From assembly GCA_945907045.1 (NCBI GenBank), contig CAMDSH010000011.1, forward strand, positions 18,514 to 82,513: a stretch of 64,000 nt of DNA, given 5' to 3'. Positions 43,901 to 52,221 of the stretch are shown piece after piece. Source of the DNA: Rhizobium sp. Q54. Lineage in GTDB: Bacteria; Pseudomonadota; Alphaproteobacteria; Rhizobiales; Xanthobacteraceae. Both the position numbers and the translations under genes were made by a program. The notes below the pieces were generated by a model. That model worked only from the letters and a program-made list of their open reading frames with translations, was not told where the DNA came from and did not search any database. Position 1 is the stretch's first letter, and each line of letters starts with the position of its first letter.

Positions 43901-44812
43901 TCAGAGGGCTGCGGGCAGATGATACGCGCGCAACCGCTCGCGGGCCTCGCGCCCGACGTCTAAGTCCCAGCCGTTGACGATGGCGAGGCGGAAGCCGCCG
44001 GGCGGCATGGCGTGGCGCTCGGGATCGCGATCCTCGTGAAATGTCGTCTGCACGCTGGTGACGCCCGGCATGCGCTTTATCTCTTCGGCCAGCGCGCGCG
44101 GCGGATGCGAGTAGCGCCGCCCCTTCGGGCCGAACAGCACGACGCTGTAACCCTCGCGCCGTTCGGGATTTGAAAAACTCCACGTCCCCTTTTGATAAAG
44201 GCCGATAAGCGCCTCGACCCAGCCCGCGCCGTAGAGATCCGGCCATTGATCGGAAAAGCGCAAATGCACTTCGATGATCTTGCCGCCGATGGTCTCGATA
44301 TTGGCCATGCCGGTGTAGCCGCGCAGGTGCTTCGCGATCCATTCGCCGCAATAGGCCTCGATCTCCGGATCGGGCGCAGCGTGCACGGTCCAGTAATCGA
44401 ACGTGCGCCCGCCCGCCGCCACGCCCGTCGCATGCCGCCACCAGCGCGGTTCGCCATCGGCAATCGCGATGTCGGAGGAAACATGGCGGCCTTCCAGCAG
44501 CGTCATCCACATGTTGCCGGAGACGTGATCGCGCGCGTAATCCTCGGGCGAGCGGAGAACGCGCGCATCGACGCCCATGCCCTTGAGATTGACGATCGGC
44601 TTGGAGAACACCGGAAACGACGGCGGCGCGGTGCCGTGCGGACCGGCGTCGATGCCCTGGCTCTGCGCGATGGCGATCTTGTCGTAGACCCAGCGGTGAT
44701 CCGGGTTCCAGTCCCAAGCGTCGGAATCCTCGGTCGGAATGCTCACGCCCGCCGGACAGACGGCGTGCTCGAAATACTGTACCCGCCACGGATCGATTTC
44801 GCAGATCGGCAT
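43901..44812 (-). CDS. Unassigned protein with ATP-grasp-like features next to egtD
   Basis: 303 residues from the ATG at 44812 (MPICEIDPWRVQYFEHAVCP); a TTG at 44836 would put it 5 bases after egtD. I do not recognise an exact family. The segments FSKPIVNLKGMGVDARVLRS (basic residue then a glycine-rich loop), MWMTLLEGRHVSSDIAIADG and GYTGMANIETIGGKIIEVHL followed by RFSDQW are spaced as in an ATP-grasp domain, with E-V-H-L-R where the usual metal site is E-x-N-x-R. If right, it is a carboxylate-amine ligase-type enzyme. Its tight linkage to egtB-egtD suggests work on histidine betaine or ergothioneine or on histidine supply. This is inference. Confidence 0.55.
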   Translation of the reverse strand: MPICEIDPWRVQYFEHAVCPAGVSIPTEDSDAWDWNPDHRWVYDKIAIAQSQGIDAGPHGTAPPSFPVFSKPIVNLKGMGVDARVLRSPEDYARDHVSGNMWMTLLEGRHVSSDIAIADGEPRWWRHATGVAAGGRTFDYWTVHAAPDPEIEAYCGEWIAKHLRGYTGMANIETIGGKIIEVHLRFSDQWPDLYGAGWVEALIGLYQKGTWSFSNPERREGYSVVLFGPKGRRYSHPPRALAEEIKRMPGVTSVQTTFHEDRDPERHAMPPGGFRLAIVNGWDLDVGREARERLRAYHLPAAL

Positions 44813-44841
44813 TGCGCTCAGCCGCTCTCGCGGCAATCGAA

Positions 44842-45831
44842 CTAAGGCGTGAGGTCGGCGGTCTTGGAGTTGGAAAGCATGAAGGCTTGCATCGAGAAAT
44901 AATTCTTCGGATCGGTCCAGGCCGCCAGCGGCTGCCAGCCGGTGCCGCGCGCCAGCGCGCCCAGCAACTCAATTGAATATTTGTAGCTGTTCTCGGTGTG
45001 GATGGTTTCGCCCGCGCGAAATTCAATCGTCTCGCCTGCGATGCGGACTTTCTGCCGCTTCAAGCTTGCAAGGTGCATTTCGATGCGGCTGCGCTCGCGG
45101 TTGAAGAATGCGTGATGCTCGAACGTCTCGAGCCTGAAATTCGCGCCCAGTTCGCGGTTTAGCCGCGTGAGCAGATTGAGATTGAACCTCGCTGTGACTC
45201 CGGCGGCGTCGTTATAGGCGGCGTTGAGAATTTCCGCCGGCTTGACCAGATCGGCCCCGATGATGAGCACAGCGCCCTTGCCCAATATGCGCGCGGCGTT
45301 GTGCAGGAACGTCGCTGCCTCGTGCGGCTCGAAATTACCGATGGTCGAACCGGGGAAAAACCCGACGCGCGCCGGCGCATTTTCCGCTTCACGCGGCAGA
45401 TCGAACGGCTTGCAAAAGTCAGCAGCGACCGGAAGAACCTTCAGCTGCGGCATGTCACGGCGCAGCGCCACCGCTTCCTGCTCCAGCATTTCCGCGCTGA
45501 TATCGACCGGCACGTAACAGGCCAGCGCACCCGTGGCCGCAAGCAAAATGCGCGCCTTCTTGCTCGATCCGCTGCCGAATTCGACCAGCGCAGCTCCCGC
45601 CGGGATCAGCTTGGCGATATCGCCCGCGTGGTCGTGCAAAATCTGCATCTCGCAGCGCGTCGGATAATATTCCGGCAACTCGGTGATGCGCTCGAACAAC
45701 TCGGAACCCACGGCATCGTAGAAGAATTTCGCCGCCACCCACTTCGGCGCCGCCTGCAGGCTCGCAAGCACCTCATCGGCGTAAGCGGGCAATGCCGGAA
45801 CGGGAGAATTTTTTCGTGCCAACGCGACCAT
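44842..45831 (-). CDS. egtD: L-histidine N(alpha)-methyltransferase EgtD
   Basis: 329 residues. It trimethylates histidine to hercynine with SAM, the first step of ergothioneine synthesis. Family marks are FFYDAVGSELFERITELPEYYPTR, the SAM-binding VEFGSGSSKKARIL, YVPVDISAEML, GFFPGSTIGNFEP and the histidine-pocket HAFFNRERSRIEMHL with IHTENSYKYS. The gene follows egtB by 26 bases on the same strand. No strong ribosome site is seen, which fits coupling to egtB. Confidence 0.96.
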   Translation of the reverse strand: MVALARKNSPVPALPAYADEVLASLQAAPKWVAAKFFYDAVGSELFERITELPEYYPTRCEMQILHDHAGDIAKLIPAGAALVEFGSGSSKKARILLAATGALACYVPVDISAEMLEQEAVALRRDMPQLKVLPVAADFCKPFDLPREAENAPARVGFFPGSTIGNFEPHEAATFLHNAARILGKGAVLIIGADLVKPAEILNAAYNDAAGVTARFNLNLLTRLNRELGANFRLETFEHHAFFNRERSRIEMHLASLKRQKVRIAGETIEFRAGETIHTENSYKYSIELLGALARGTGWQPLAAWTDPKNYFSMQAFMLSNSKTADLTP

Positions 45832-45857
45832 GTGAAATTCGCTTTCGTTGAATGCGG

Positions 45858-47114
45858 TCAGACGTATTCCGCCAGCCGCACGCCGGAGAATTGCCAGCGC
45901 GCGGGCGGATGAAAGAAATTGCGATACGTAACGCGCTCATGCCCGGCCGGGGTGGCGAGCGACGAGCCGCGCAGCACCATCTGGTTGATCATGAACTTGC
46001 CGTTGTATTCGCCGAGCGCGCCTTCGGCCGCGCGGTAGGCGGGGTACGGCAGGTAAGCGCTGCGGGTCCATTGCCAGACGATGCCGTCGGCATCCGCCAG
46101 CAGGCCGAGACGCGCCGCGACTTCCCATTCCGCTTCTGTCGGCAAATGCTTGTTGGCCCAGCGCGCGAAAGCGTCGGCCTCGTAATAGTTCACATGACAA
46201 ACCGGCGCATCGGGATCGACGGCTTTCAAACCGGCGAGCGTCATGGAGAACCACGCGCCGTCTTTCATCTGCCAGTAGCCGGGCGCCTGCCAGCCTTCCG
46301 CTTCGCGCATGTTCCAGCCGTCGGAGAGCCAGAGCGAAGGCGTCGTATATCCGCCATCCGCCATGAATTCGAGCCACGCCGCGTTGGTGACGAGATCGCG
46401 CGCGATACGCACCGGTTGCAACAGAACTTCGTGGCGCGGGCCTTCGTTATCAAAGCAATAGCCGTCGCCGTCGTGGCCAATGGCGTGAATTCCCGAGGGT
46501 ATATCCGCGTAGCCGCCAGCGTTGCGCGCAACCGGCGGGCGCCACTTCGCGTCATAGACAGGATTTGTCGGGTTCTGCGCGAATGCATGCAAAATGTCGG
46601 TGATGAGCAATTCCTGATGCTGCTGCTCGTGATGCAGGCCGATTTCCAGCACCGTAAAAAATTCTTCCGCCTTCGGGCCGGAGATGTTTTCAATCAGCCG
46701 CTCCACCGCCGCATCGACATGTGCACGATAGGCCGCCACTTCCTCGCTGTTCGGGCGCGTGATCAGTCCGCGCTGCGGGCGCGCGTGGCGCGGACCCGCG
46801 GCGACATAATATGAGTTGAACAGAAAGGGAAAACGCTCGTCAAAAATCTTGTAAGACGGATCGTGCGGCACCACGAGGAACTGCTCGAAAAACCATGTGA
46901 CGTGCGCGCGATGCCATTTCGCCGGGCTGGCGTCCGGCATCGACTGAATGATCTGGTCTTCGGGCCGCAACGGCGCGGCGCGCTTTTCGGTTTCCGCGCG
47001 CACGGCGCGAAACGCCTGCGTCCACGCGGCGCGATGCTCCCCGGTTTTGCCAGGGCGGCCCTTCAGCGTGATCACGTTCGTCTGCAAAACCGGCAATGCG
47101 GCAACGCGCGCCAT
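45858..47114 (-). CDS. egtB: Ergothioneine biosynthesis sulfoxide synthase EgtB
   Basis: 418 residues. The N-terminal DinB-like domain binds iron through PAKWHRAHVTWFFEQF and EIGLHHEQQHQELLITD (the H-x3-H-x-E motif); the C-terminal formylglycine-generating-enzyme-like domain has AWLEFMADGGYTTPSLWLSDG, HVNYYEADAFARWANKHLPT and RNFFHPPARWQFSGVRLAEYV. It joins hercynine with gamma-glutamylcysteine or cysteine to the sulfoxide precursor. The ATG at 47114 (MARVAALPVLQTNVITL) is chosen; the open frame extends 45 bases further. egtA, egtC and egtE are not in this window. Confidence 0.95.
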   Translation of the reverse strand: MARVAALPVLQTNVITLKGRPGKTGEHRAAWTQAFRAVRAETEKRAAPLRPEDQIIQSMPDASPAKWHRAHVTWFFEQFLVVPHDPSYKIFDERFPFLFNSYYVAAGPRHARPQRGLITRPNSEEVAAYRAHVDAAVERLIENISGPKAEEFFTVLEIGLHHEQQHQELLITDILHAFAQNPTNPVYDAKWRPPVARNAGGYADIPSGIHAIGHDGDGYCFDNEGPRHEVLLQPVRIARDLVTNAAWLEFMADGGYTTPSLWLSDGWNMREAEGWQAPGYWQMKDGAWFSMTLAGLKAVDPDAPVCHVNYYEADAFARWANKHLPTEAEWEVAARLGLLADADGIVWQWTRSAYLPYPAYRAAEGALGEYNGKFMINQMVLRGSSLATPAGHERVTYRNFFHPPARWQFSGVRLAEYV

Positions 47115-47317
47115 CAAGGGCCTCTGCGGAAAATGGAGAATCAGCAGGTGTCGAAACAATTGATGTACGTAGGGATTGTTCCACCGGATGCCATAATTGC
47201 AACCGCGAATCCCTTTTTTTTGGAGCCCCTGACACGCTTGTGATGCTGCCGTGAAAGCGCTTGGCGCGGCCTTCTACAACCAAATGATGAGCGCTTGTGG
47301 AGGGCGGAAAAACGAAA

Positions 47318-47340
47318 AGCCGGCCCTGGCGGGGCCGGCT
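47318..47340 (-). terminator. Intrinsic terminator of the tRNA-Met gene
   Basis: AGCCGGCCC pairs perfectly with GGGCCGGCT around a five-base loop, followed on the minus strand by TTTCGTTTTT, 26 bases after the tRNA. Confidence 0.85.
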
Positions 47341-47365
47341 GTTTCTGCATCGGCATCTAAGTTCT

Positions 47366-47442
47366 TGGTAGCGGGGGAGGGATTTGAACCCCCGACCTCC
47401 GGATTATGATTCCGCTGCTCTAACCAACTGAGCTACCCCGCC
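47366..47442 (-). tRNA. tRNA-Met (anticodon CAT)
   Basis: 77 bases including encoded CCA. Read on the minus strand: acceptor GGCGGGG pairing with CCCCGCT, D arm GCTCAGTTGGTTAGAGC, anticodon loop ATCATAA (CAT), and T arm with TTCAAAT. The first base is G and pairs with the last acceptor base by G-U, so this is not the initiator tRNA, which has an unpaired 1-72 position; it is an elongator Met tRNA. A lysidine-modified isoleucine tRNA is less likely. The outermost anticodon-stem pair is G-G. Confidence 0.93.
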
Positions 47443-47473
47443 ATTCCAAGACAGATTTTGCCGGAATGCGCGC

Positions 47474-47503
47474 GATATAGGAACCCGCGTCAAACACTGT
47501 CAA
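47474..47503 (-). promoter_or_regulatory. Housekeeping sigma-factor promoter of tRNA-Met
   Basis: On the minus strand TTGACA is followed after 18 bases by TATATC, 31 bases before the tRNA 5' end. This matches the rhizobial housekeeping promoter (CTTGAC, 17-18 bases, CTATAT). Confidence 0.75.
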
Positions 47504-47543
47504 GGCGAGGCCGTTATTGGCCTTAAATCCTCACTTCGCATGC

Positions 47544-47924
47544 TCACTTCGGGCGGATGCTGGGATCGCCGCCCGGGCTGCCCGGCGGCGGGATCACCGG
47601 CATGTTGTTGCCGGTAGGCGGCGTCGGCGCCTTGATGTCGGTATCGACATCGGCGGGCGGGCAGATGACGCCATCCGAGCGCGCCAGCTGCTCGCTTAAG
47701 GATTGCCCGGTGGTCTCCTGCGTTTCCGGCTTGCCGTCCGGCCCCAGCACCAGCCGCTGCTGCGCGCAGGCTTTCGACTCGGCGTTGTTCGGCGCGGGAA
47801 TTTCCGGCGGCGCTTTCGGCAGCGGCGAGGGTTCCGGCGCCTGCGCGAAGGCCCCTGCGGGCATCAGCGCAAGAGCAAAAACCAGTGCGATGGTGGTTTT
47901 AGACTTGGAGAATGGAATCGTCAT
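47544..47924 (-). CDS. Proline-rich exported conserved protein
   Basis: 126 residues. A signal peptide (TTIALVFALALMPAGAFAQ) precedes a Pro-rich segment, a short Cys-containing part (NAESKACAQQRLVLGPDG and SDGVICPPADVD, two Cys probably paired) and a Pro/Gly tail. Small periplasmic proteins of this type occur in Rhizobiales; I do not know a function. It stands alone between the tRNA and the methyltransferase gene. Confidence 0.75.
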   Translation of the reverse strand: MTIPFSKSKTTIALVFALALMPAGAFAQAPEPSPLPKAPPEIPAPNNAESKACAQQRLVLGPDGKPETQETTGQSLSEQLARSDGVICPPADVDTDIKAPTPPTGNNMPVIPPPGSPGGDPSIRPK

Positions 47925-48022
47925 TGCAGCCTCCTTTGCGGGAGTGCACGCGGATGCATGACAACGGTTAAGTGAGCGCGAGGTTCCCGCAAATGCGCGG
48001 GTGCGGCGTCCGGTCGCTGCGT

Positions 48023-48661
48023 TTACGCCCGCGCGAAACGGATCAGCGAGAAATGCCCAAGCGGCGGCATCGCGCGGCGCTCGATCACGCGCACACCGCC
48101 ATGTCGCGCGGCCCAGTCGGCAAGACGCCCGAAGCGGAATTCTGGCCGCCAGCCGAGCCGGCGCGCGAGCGGCGCGAAGCCCTTCTCGAACAGCGCGCGC
48201 GGCCCGCTTTCCGCGCCGATGTGGTTAACCAGCACGATCTCGCCGCCCGGCTTGAGCACGCGCGAGAACTCGTCGAGCGTCGCTTCGGGATTCGGCACCG
48301 CGGTGATGACGTATTGCGCCACCACCACGTCGAATGAATTGTCGGGAAACGCCAGATGCTCGGCATCCATCACCGCCAGCGTCTCGACGTTTTCGAGATT
48401 GTGTTCGGCGACGCGCGCAAGCGCTTTGCGCAACATCGGCTCGGAGATATCGACGCCGACGAGGCGATTGCTGCGCTTGTAATCGGGCAGCGAAATTCCA
48501 GTGCCGACACCGACTTCGAGAATGCGCCCGCCGATGCGCTCCGCCGCCACGATCGCCGCCCGCCGCCCGCGATCGAACACCGCGCCGAAAACAATGTCGT
48601 AGACCGGCGCCCAGCGCGCGTAAGCTTTTTCGATCGTGCCGCGGGAGAGTTCGGCTTCCAT
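48023..48661 (-). CDS. pmtA: Class I SAM methyltransferase, PmtA-like phosphatidylethanolamine N-methyltransferase
   Basis: 212 residues. It begins MEAELSRGTIEKAYARWAPVYDIVFGAVFDRGRRA, a start typical of the Rhodobacter/Bradyrhizobium type PmtA that methylates phosphatidylethanolamine toward phosphatidylcholine. The SAM motif is ILEVGVGTGISLPDY, followed by GVDISEPMLRKA and VAQYVITAVPNPEATLDEF. The ATG lies 10 bases after the mnmA stop on the same strand, so the genes are co-transcribed. UbiE-like relatives are the alternative. Confidence 0.75.
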   Translation of the reverse strand: MEAELSRGTIEKAYARWAPVYDIVFGAVFDRGRRAAIVAAERIGGRILEVGVGTGISLPDYKRSNRLVGVDISEPMLRKALARVAEHNLENVETLAVMDAEHLAFPDNSFDVVVAQYVITAVPNPEATLDEFSRVLKPGGEIVLVNHIGAESGPRALFEKGFAPLARRLGWRPEFRFGRLADWAARHGGVRVIERRAMPPLGHFSLIRFARA

Positions 48662-48671
48662 CGCCGCGCCG

Positions 48672-49859
48672 TTATCCGCGCGCCGCGGCCGCAACTAAAG
48701 GCATCGCGCGCGCCGGAATTTCCGCCGCGACGGCGGTCTTGATGAAGCCGCCGCCGAGCACGCGGGCCTGGCCCTCGCGCGCATCGTAAAAGACGCAGGC
48801 CTGCCCCGGCGACACGCCGTCTTCGCCTTCTATGAGTTCGACTTCGTAGCCATTCGCCGAATGCCGCAGCCAGGCCGGGCTCGGCGCGCGCGTCGAGCGC
48901 ACCTTCACGAAGACTTCCAGCTTGTCGTCGGCCAAGGCCGCATCGATCGATCCATCGCCCAGCCAGTTCACGTCGCGCAAATGAATTGCGCGCGTGCGCA
49001 AGGCTTCGCGCGGTCCGACGACGACGCGCCCGCGATCCGCATCGAGCCGCACGACGTAATACGGCGACGCCGCCGCGATGCCGAGGCCGCGCCGCTGACC
49101 GACGGTGAAATGAATGATGCCTTCGTGTTTGCCGAGCACGTTGCCGGCAAGATCGACAATCTCGCCAGCTTCCGCGGCGCCGGGCTTGAGCCGCTCGATC
49201 ACGTCCGCGTAGTGACCCGATGGCACGAAGCAGATGTCCTGGCTGTCGTGCTTGTCGGCAATGCTAAGACTGAACTTGCGCGCAAGTTCGCGCGTCTCGG
49301 CCTTGGTGCGCTCGCCGAGCGGGAAGCGCAGAATGTCGAGCTGCTCCTGCGTGGTCGCGAACAGGAAATAACTCTGGTCGCGCTCTTCCTCGCGCGCGCG
49401 ATAAAGCGCGCAGCTGCCGTCCGCCATCCGCCGCGAGGCAACGTAATGGCCGGTGGCGAGAACTTTCGCGCCGAGTTCGCGCGCGGTGCCAAGCAGGTCG
49501 CGGAATTTGATCGACTGGTTGCATTCAACGCACGGCACCGGTGTTTCGCCCGCGACATAACTTTCGGCGAAGCGATCGATCACCGCTTCCTTGAAGCGGC
49601 TTTCGTAGTCGAGCACGTAATGCGGAATGCCGATGCGCTCGGCGACGGCGCGGGCGTCATGAATGTCCTGCCCGGCGCAGCACGCGCCTTTGCGATGCGT
49701 CGCCGCGCCGTGATCGTAAAGCTGCAGCGTGACGCCAACGACGTCATAGCCCTCGGCCTTGAGCAGCGCGGCGGTCACCGATGAATCGACGCCGCCGGAC
49801 ATGGCGACAACGACACGGGTGTCCTGCGGGGCGGTTTCGAGGTCGAGGCTGTTGAGCAT
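48672..49859 (-). CDS. mnmA: tRNA-specific 2-thiouridylase MnmA
   Basis: 395 residues. It puts sulfur on U34 of Lys, Glu and Gln tRNAs. The PP-loop is [22 protein letters not shown] near residue 20; catalytic Cys are in [13 protein letters not shown] and [12 protein letters not shown], and GQRRGLGI marks the tRNA-binding domain. The ATG at 49859 is the sensible start; a longer open frame upstream has no homology. It precedes the PmtA-like gene. Confidence 0.96.
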   Translation of the reverse strand: MLNSLDLETAPQDTRVVVAMSGGVDSSVTAALLKAEGYDVVGVTLQLYDHGAATHRKGACCAGQDIHDARAVAERIGIPHYVLDYESRFKEAVIDRFAESYVAGETPVPCVECNQSIKFRDLLGTARELGAKVLATGHYVASRRMADGSCALYRAREEERDQSYFLFATTQEQLDILRFPLGERTKAETRELARKFSLSIADKHDSQDICFVPSGHYADVIERLKPGAAEAGEIVDLAGNVLGKHEGIIHFTVGQRRGLGIAAASPYYVVRLDADRGRVVVGPREALRTRAIHLRDVNWLGDGSIDAALADDKLEVFVKVRSTRAPSPAWLRHSANGYEVELIEGEDGVSPGQACVFYDAREGQARVLGGGFIKTAVAAEIPARAMPLVAAAARG

Positions 49860-50058
49860 GGTTCTTTCTATAGGTGGGGAGGCAGGCGGCGCAATGCAGG
49901 GTCCCTTGGGGCGCCGGAGCGGTTCCAATGCGGGCTCCCGCCACCCCGGCAGATATTGCCCTAGGCCGTGCAAGCGGTGCCGGTCCGGGTGGTCTGAAAG
50001 CCAAGCCTATTTCATCTTAAGTCGTTGATTTATATCAAATATATAAAATTCGGCATGC

Positions 50059-50074
50059 TGGCCTGACGATTGCA
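50059..50074 (+). promoter_or_regulatory. Sigma-54 promoter upstream of fliK
   Basis: TGGCCTGACGATTGCA fits the -24/-12 consensus (TGGCACG, four bases, TTGCA) with the invariant GG and GC exactly 12 bases apart. Transcription would begin about base 50085, 29 bases before the fliK start. FlbD, encoded 10 kb downstream, is the expected activator. Confidence 0.75.
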
Positions 50075-50113
50075 AAGAACCAAGCGGATATCCGAATTTG
50101 GAAGAGGTTGCCC

Positions 50114-51538
50114 GTGCCCCCTGTTGCGTCAGAACCGAAGATCGCCGCCCCCACGCGTCCGCTGCCAACTCCCGCGATGAAGCCGGGAAACCTGGAGGAC
50201 CGGGGCGAAACCCCATTTGCCGAATTGCTCGACAGCGCTCCCGTCCCTGCCCCGGAACGGTCGCCCGAGCGGCTGACGGACCGGTCCAGCGACCGGCCGC
50301 AGGCTCGCTCCTCGCGCCGCGACGCCGCCAGTTCGGCGGGCCAGAAGCACAACGCCGATTCCAAATCACCGGCCAAGGCGAAGTCAAAAGACGGCGCCAA
50401 GGAGAGCAAGCCGGCTGACGATGCGGCCGATGCAGCGGATGACGCCAGCAACGAGAAACAAGACGAGACCAAGGTAATCAAGGTCGCGGCCGCCATCGGC
50501 GATGTCACCGCGGCCATCGATCCGCTCATCGTCGATGCAACCAAGCCGGATGCCAAGACGGACGGCGACGAAACGACCGTTGCCACCGATCCGGCGCAAG
50601 CGGTCAAGAATGCCGATGCTGCCGTTATCGCAGTACCCGTCGTGTCCGTGCCGGTTCCCGCCGCCGTCATCGCCGCGCCGCAGGTGCAGGCCGAGATCGC
50701 GCCTGCCGCCATCGATGCCGCCGGAGCCGCGCCGCAACTTGAACTTCCCAAAGACTTAAAACCGCAACGCGCGGACGCCGCCGGCAAAACCGCCGACGCG
50801 CCCAAATCCGCCATCGCTGTGCCCGCCAAGGCTGAAGCTCCGGCTGCACCCGCACTTGATGGCGCAAAGCCCGCGCCCGCCGCCAACGCAAAGGGCCAGG
50901 ACGCCGAAACTCCGGTGCAAGACGCGCCGGTTGACGCAGCCGCCAAAGCCGATCGTCACGCCGTCCGCACCGAGACGGCTGCCGATCCCGCCGCGCCGCA
51001 GGCAAACGCAAACAATGCCGCCAAGCCCGCCGATGCGGCGCAGACACTCAACGTCACGCCGCAAGTCAATCACGCCGCGGCAACCGCACCCGCCAGCCAC
51101 GCTCCCGCCGCGCCCGCCGTCACCGTGCCGGTCGAAGGTCTCGCGGTGGAAATCGCGGCGAAAGCGCAAGCCGGCAAGAACCGTTTCGAAATCCGTCTCG
51201 ATCCGCCGGAACTCGGCCGCATCGACGTCCGTCTCGACGTGGATAAGCACGGCCAGGTCACCTCGCGCCTTATCGTCGAGCGCGCCGAGACGCTCGATCT
51301 CCTGCGCCGCGACGCGCCGCAGCTTGAACGCGCGCTGCAGGATGCGGGCCTGAAAACCAGTGACAACGGCCTGCAATTCTCGCTGCGCCAGCAAACCGGC
51401 GATCAGAATGCGCCGGGCACCAATCCCGACAGCGCACATCTGTTCGTGACCGACGACGAACTTCCCCCGATCGAGGCAACGCAACGCGGCTATGGCCGGC
51501 TCGCCGGCATGGGCGGCGGCCTCGACATCCGCGTGTAA
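50114..51538 (+). CDS. fliK: Flagellar hook-length control protein FliK
   Basis: 474 residues. The first 330 are low-complexity Ala/Pro/Asp-rich, as expected of the flexible ruler part; the C-terminal switch domain is clear: GLAVEIAAKAQAGKNRFEIR, LDPPELGRIDVRLDVDKHG, and LRRDAPQLERALQDAGL with LQFSLRQQ. FliK sets hook length and switches export to filament subunits. The GTG at 50114 is preferred because GGAAGAGG lies 6-7 bases before it; a TTG at 50108 sits too close. flgD follows after 9 bases. Confidence 0.93.
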   Translation: MPPVASEPKIAAPTRPLPTPAMKPGNLEDRGETPFAELLDSAPVPAPERSPERLTDRSSDRPQARSSRRDAASSAGQKHNADSKSPAKAKSKDGAKESKPADDAADAADDASNEKQDETKVIKVAAAIGDVTAAIDPLIVDATKPDAKTDGDETTVATDPAQAVKNADAAVIAVPVVSVPVPAAVIAAPQVQAEIAPAAIDAAGAAPQLELPKDLKPQRADAAGKTADAPKSAIAVPAKAEAPAAPALDGAKPAPAANAKGQDAETPVQDAPVDAAAKADRHAVRTETAADPAAPQANANNAAKPADAAQTLNVTPQVNHAAATAPASHAPAAPAVTVPVEGLAVEIAAKAQAGKNRFEIRLDPPELGRIDVRLDVDKHGQVTSRLIVERAETLDLLRRDAPQLERALQDAGLKTSDNGLQFSLRQQTGDQNAPGTNPDSAHLFVTDDELPPIEATQRGYGRLAGMGGGLDIRV

Positions 51539-51547
51539 GGACAAAAC

Positions 51548-52219
51548 ATGGCCATCTCAGCTGCGATATCCGCCGCCACCTCGACCGCAACCTCGGTCGG
51601 CTCGGCAATCGACAAGGACACCATCGCGGGGAATTTCCAAACCTTCCTCACGCTGCTGACCACGCAGTTGAAGAACCAGAACCCGCTCGATCCGCTCGAT
51701 ACCAACCAGTTCACCCAGCAGCTCGTGCAATTCGCGCAGGTCGAGCAACAGATGAAGTCGAACGATCAGCTCTCCAGCCTGGTCTCGATGGAAAAGAGCG
51801 CGCAGGCGACGACGGCGCTGGCTTATGTCGGCTCCACCGTGGTGGTCGATGGCTCGACCACGGCGCTCGCCAACGGCCATGCCGACTGGACGTTCTCCGT
51901 CACCAAGCCGGCCACCGCCACCGTCACCATCAAGGATTCAACCGGCCAGACCGCCTACTCGGGTTCGTTCGCCGTCAATCCCGGCAATCAGGCTTTCTCC
52001 TGGGATGGGCGCGGCAACGACGGCAAGCTCTGGCCCGACGGCAAATACACGCTCTCGGCCACCGGACAGGACGCCAACAAGCAGACGGTCGCGGTTTCGA
52101 CCGAAGTGCAGGCCCCCGTCGACTCGGTGGATCTCACGCAGACTCCGCCGGTGCTTTCGATCGCCGGGCAGAACTTCTCGCTCGACAAGATCAAGCGGGT
52201 CATCCGCAACGGCAGCTAG
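51548..52219 (+). CDS. flgD: Flagellar hook assembly (cap) protein FlgD
   Basis: 223 residues. The N-terminal FlgD signature FLTLLTTQLKNQNPLDPLDTN QFTQQL is at residues 33-58 (written here with a gap), followed by VQFAQVEQQM and a C-terminal FlgD Ig-like part with DGRGNDGKLWPDGKYTLSA. FlgD caps the growing hook so that FlgE can polymerise. It is co-transcribed with fliK, whose product limits the same hook. Confidence 0.95.
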   Translation: MAISAAISAATSTATSVGSAIDKDTIAGNFQTFLTLLTTQLKNQNPLDPLDTNQFTQQLVQFAQVEQQMKSNDQLSSLVSMEKSAQATTALAYVGSTVVVDGSTTALANGHADWTFSVTKPATATVTIKDSTGQTAYSGSFAVNPGNQAFSWDGRGNDGKLWPDGKYTLSATGQDANKQTVAVSTEVQAPVDSVDLTQTPPVLSIAGQNFSLDKIKRVIRNGS

Positions 52220-52221
52220 CG

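Noticed and set aside
43869..45026. Second minus-strand frame overlapping the ATP-grasp-like gene and egtD
   Set aside because: It is out of frame with both real genes and Arg/Ala/Gly-rich; the other frame has the family-like segments.
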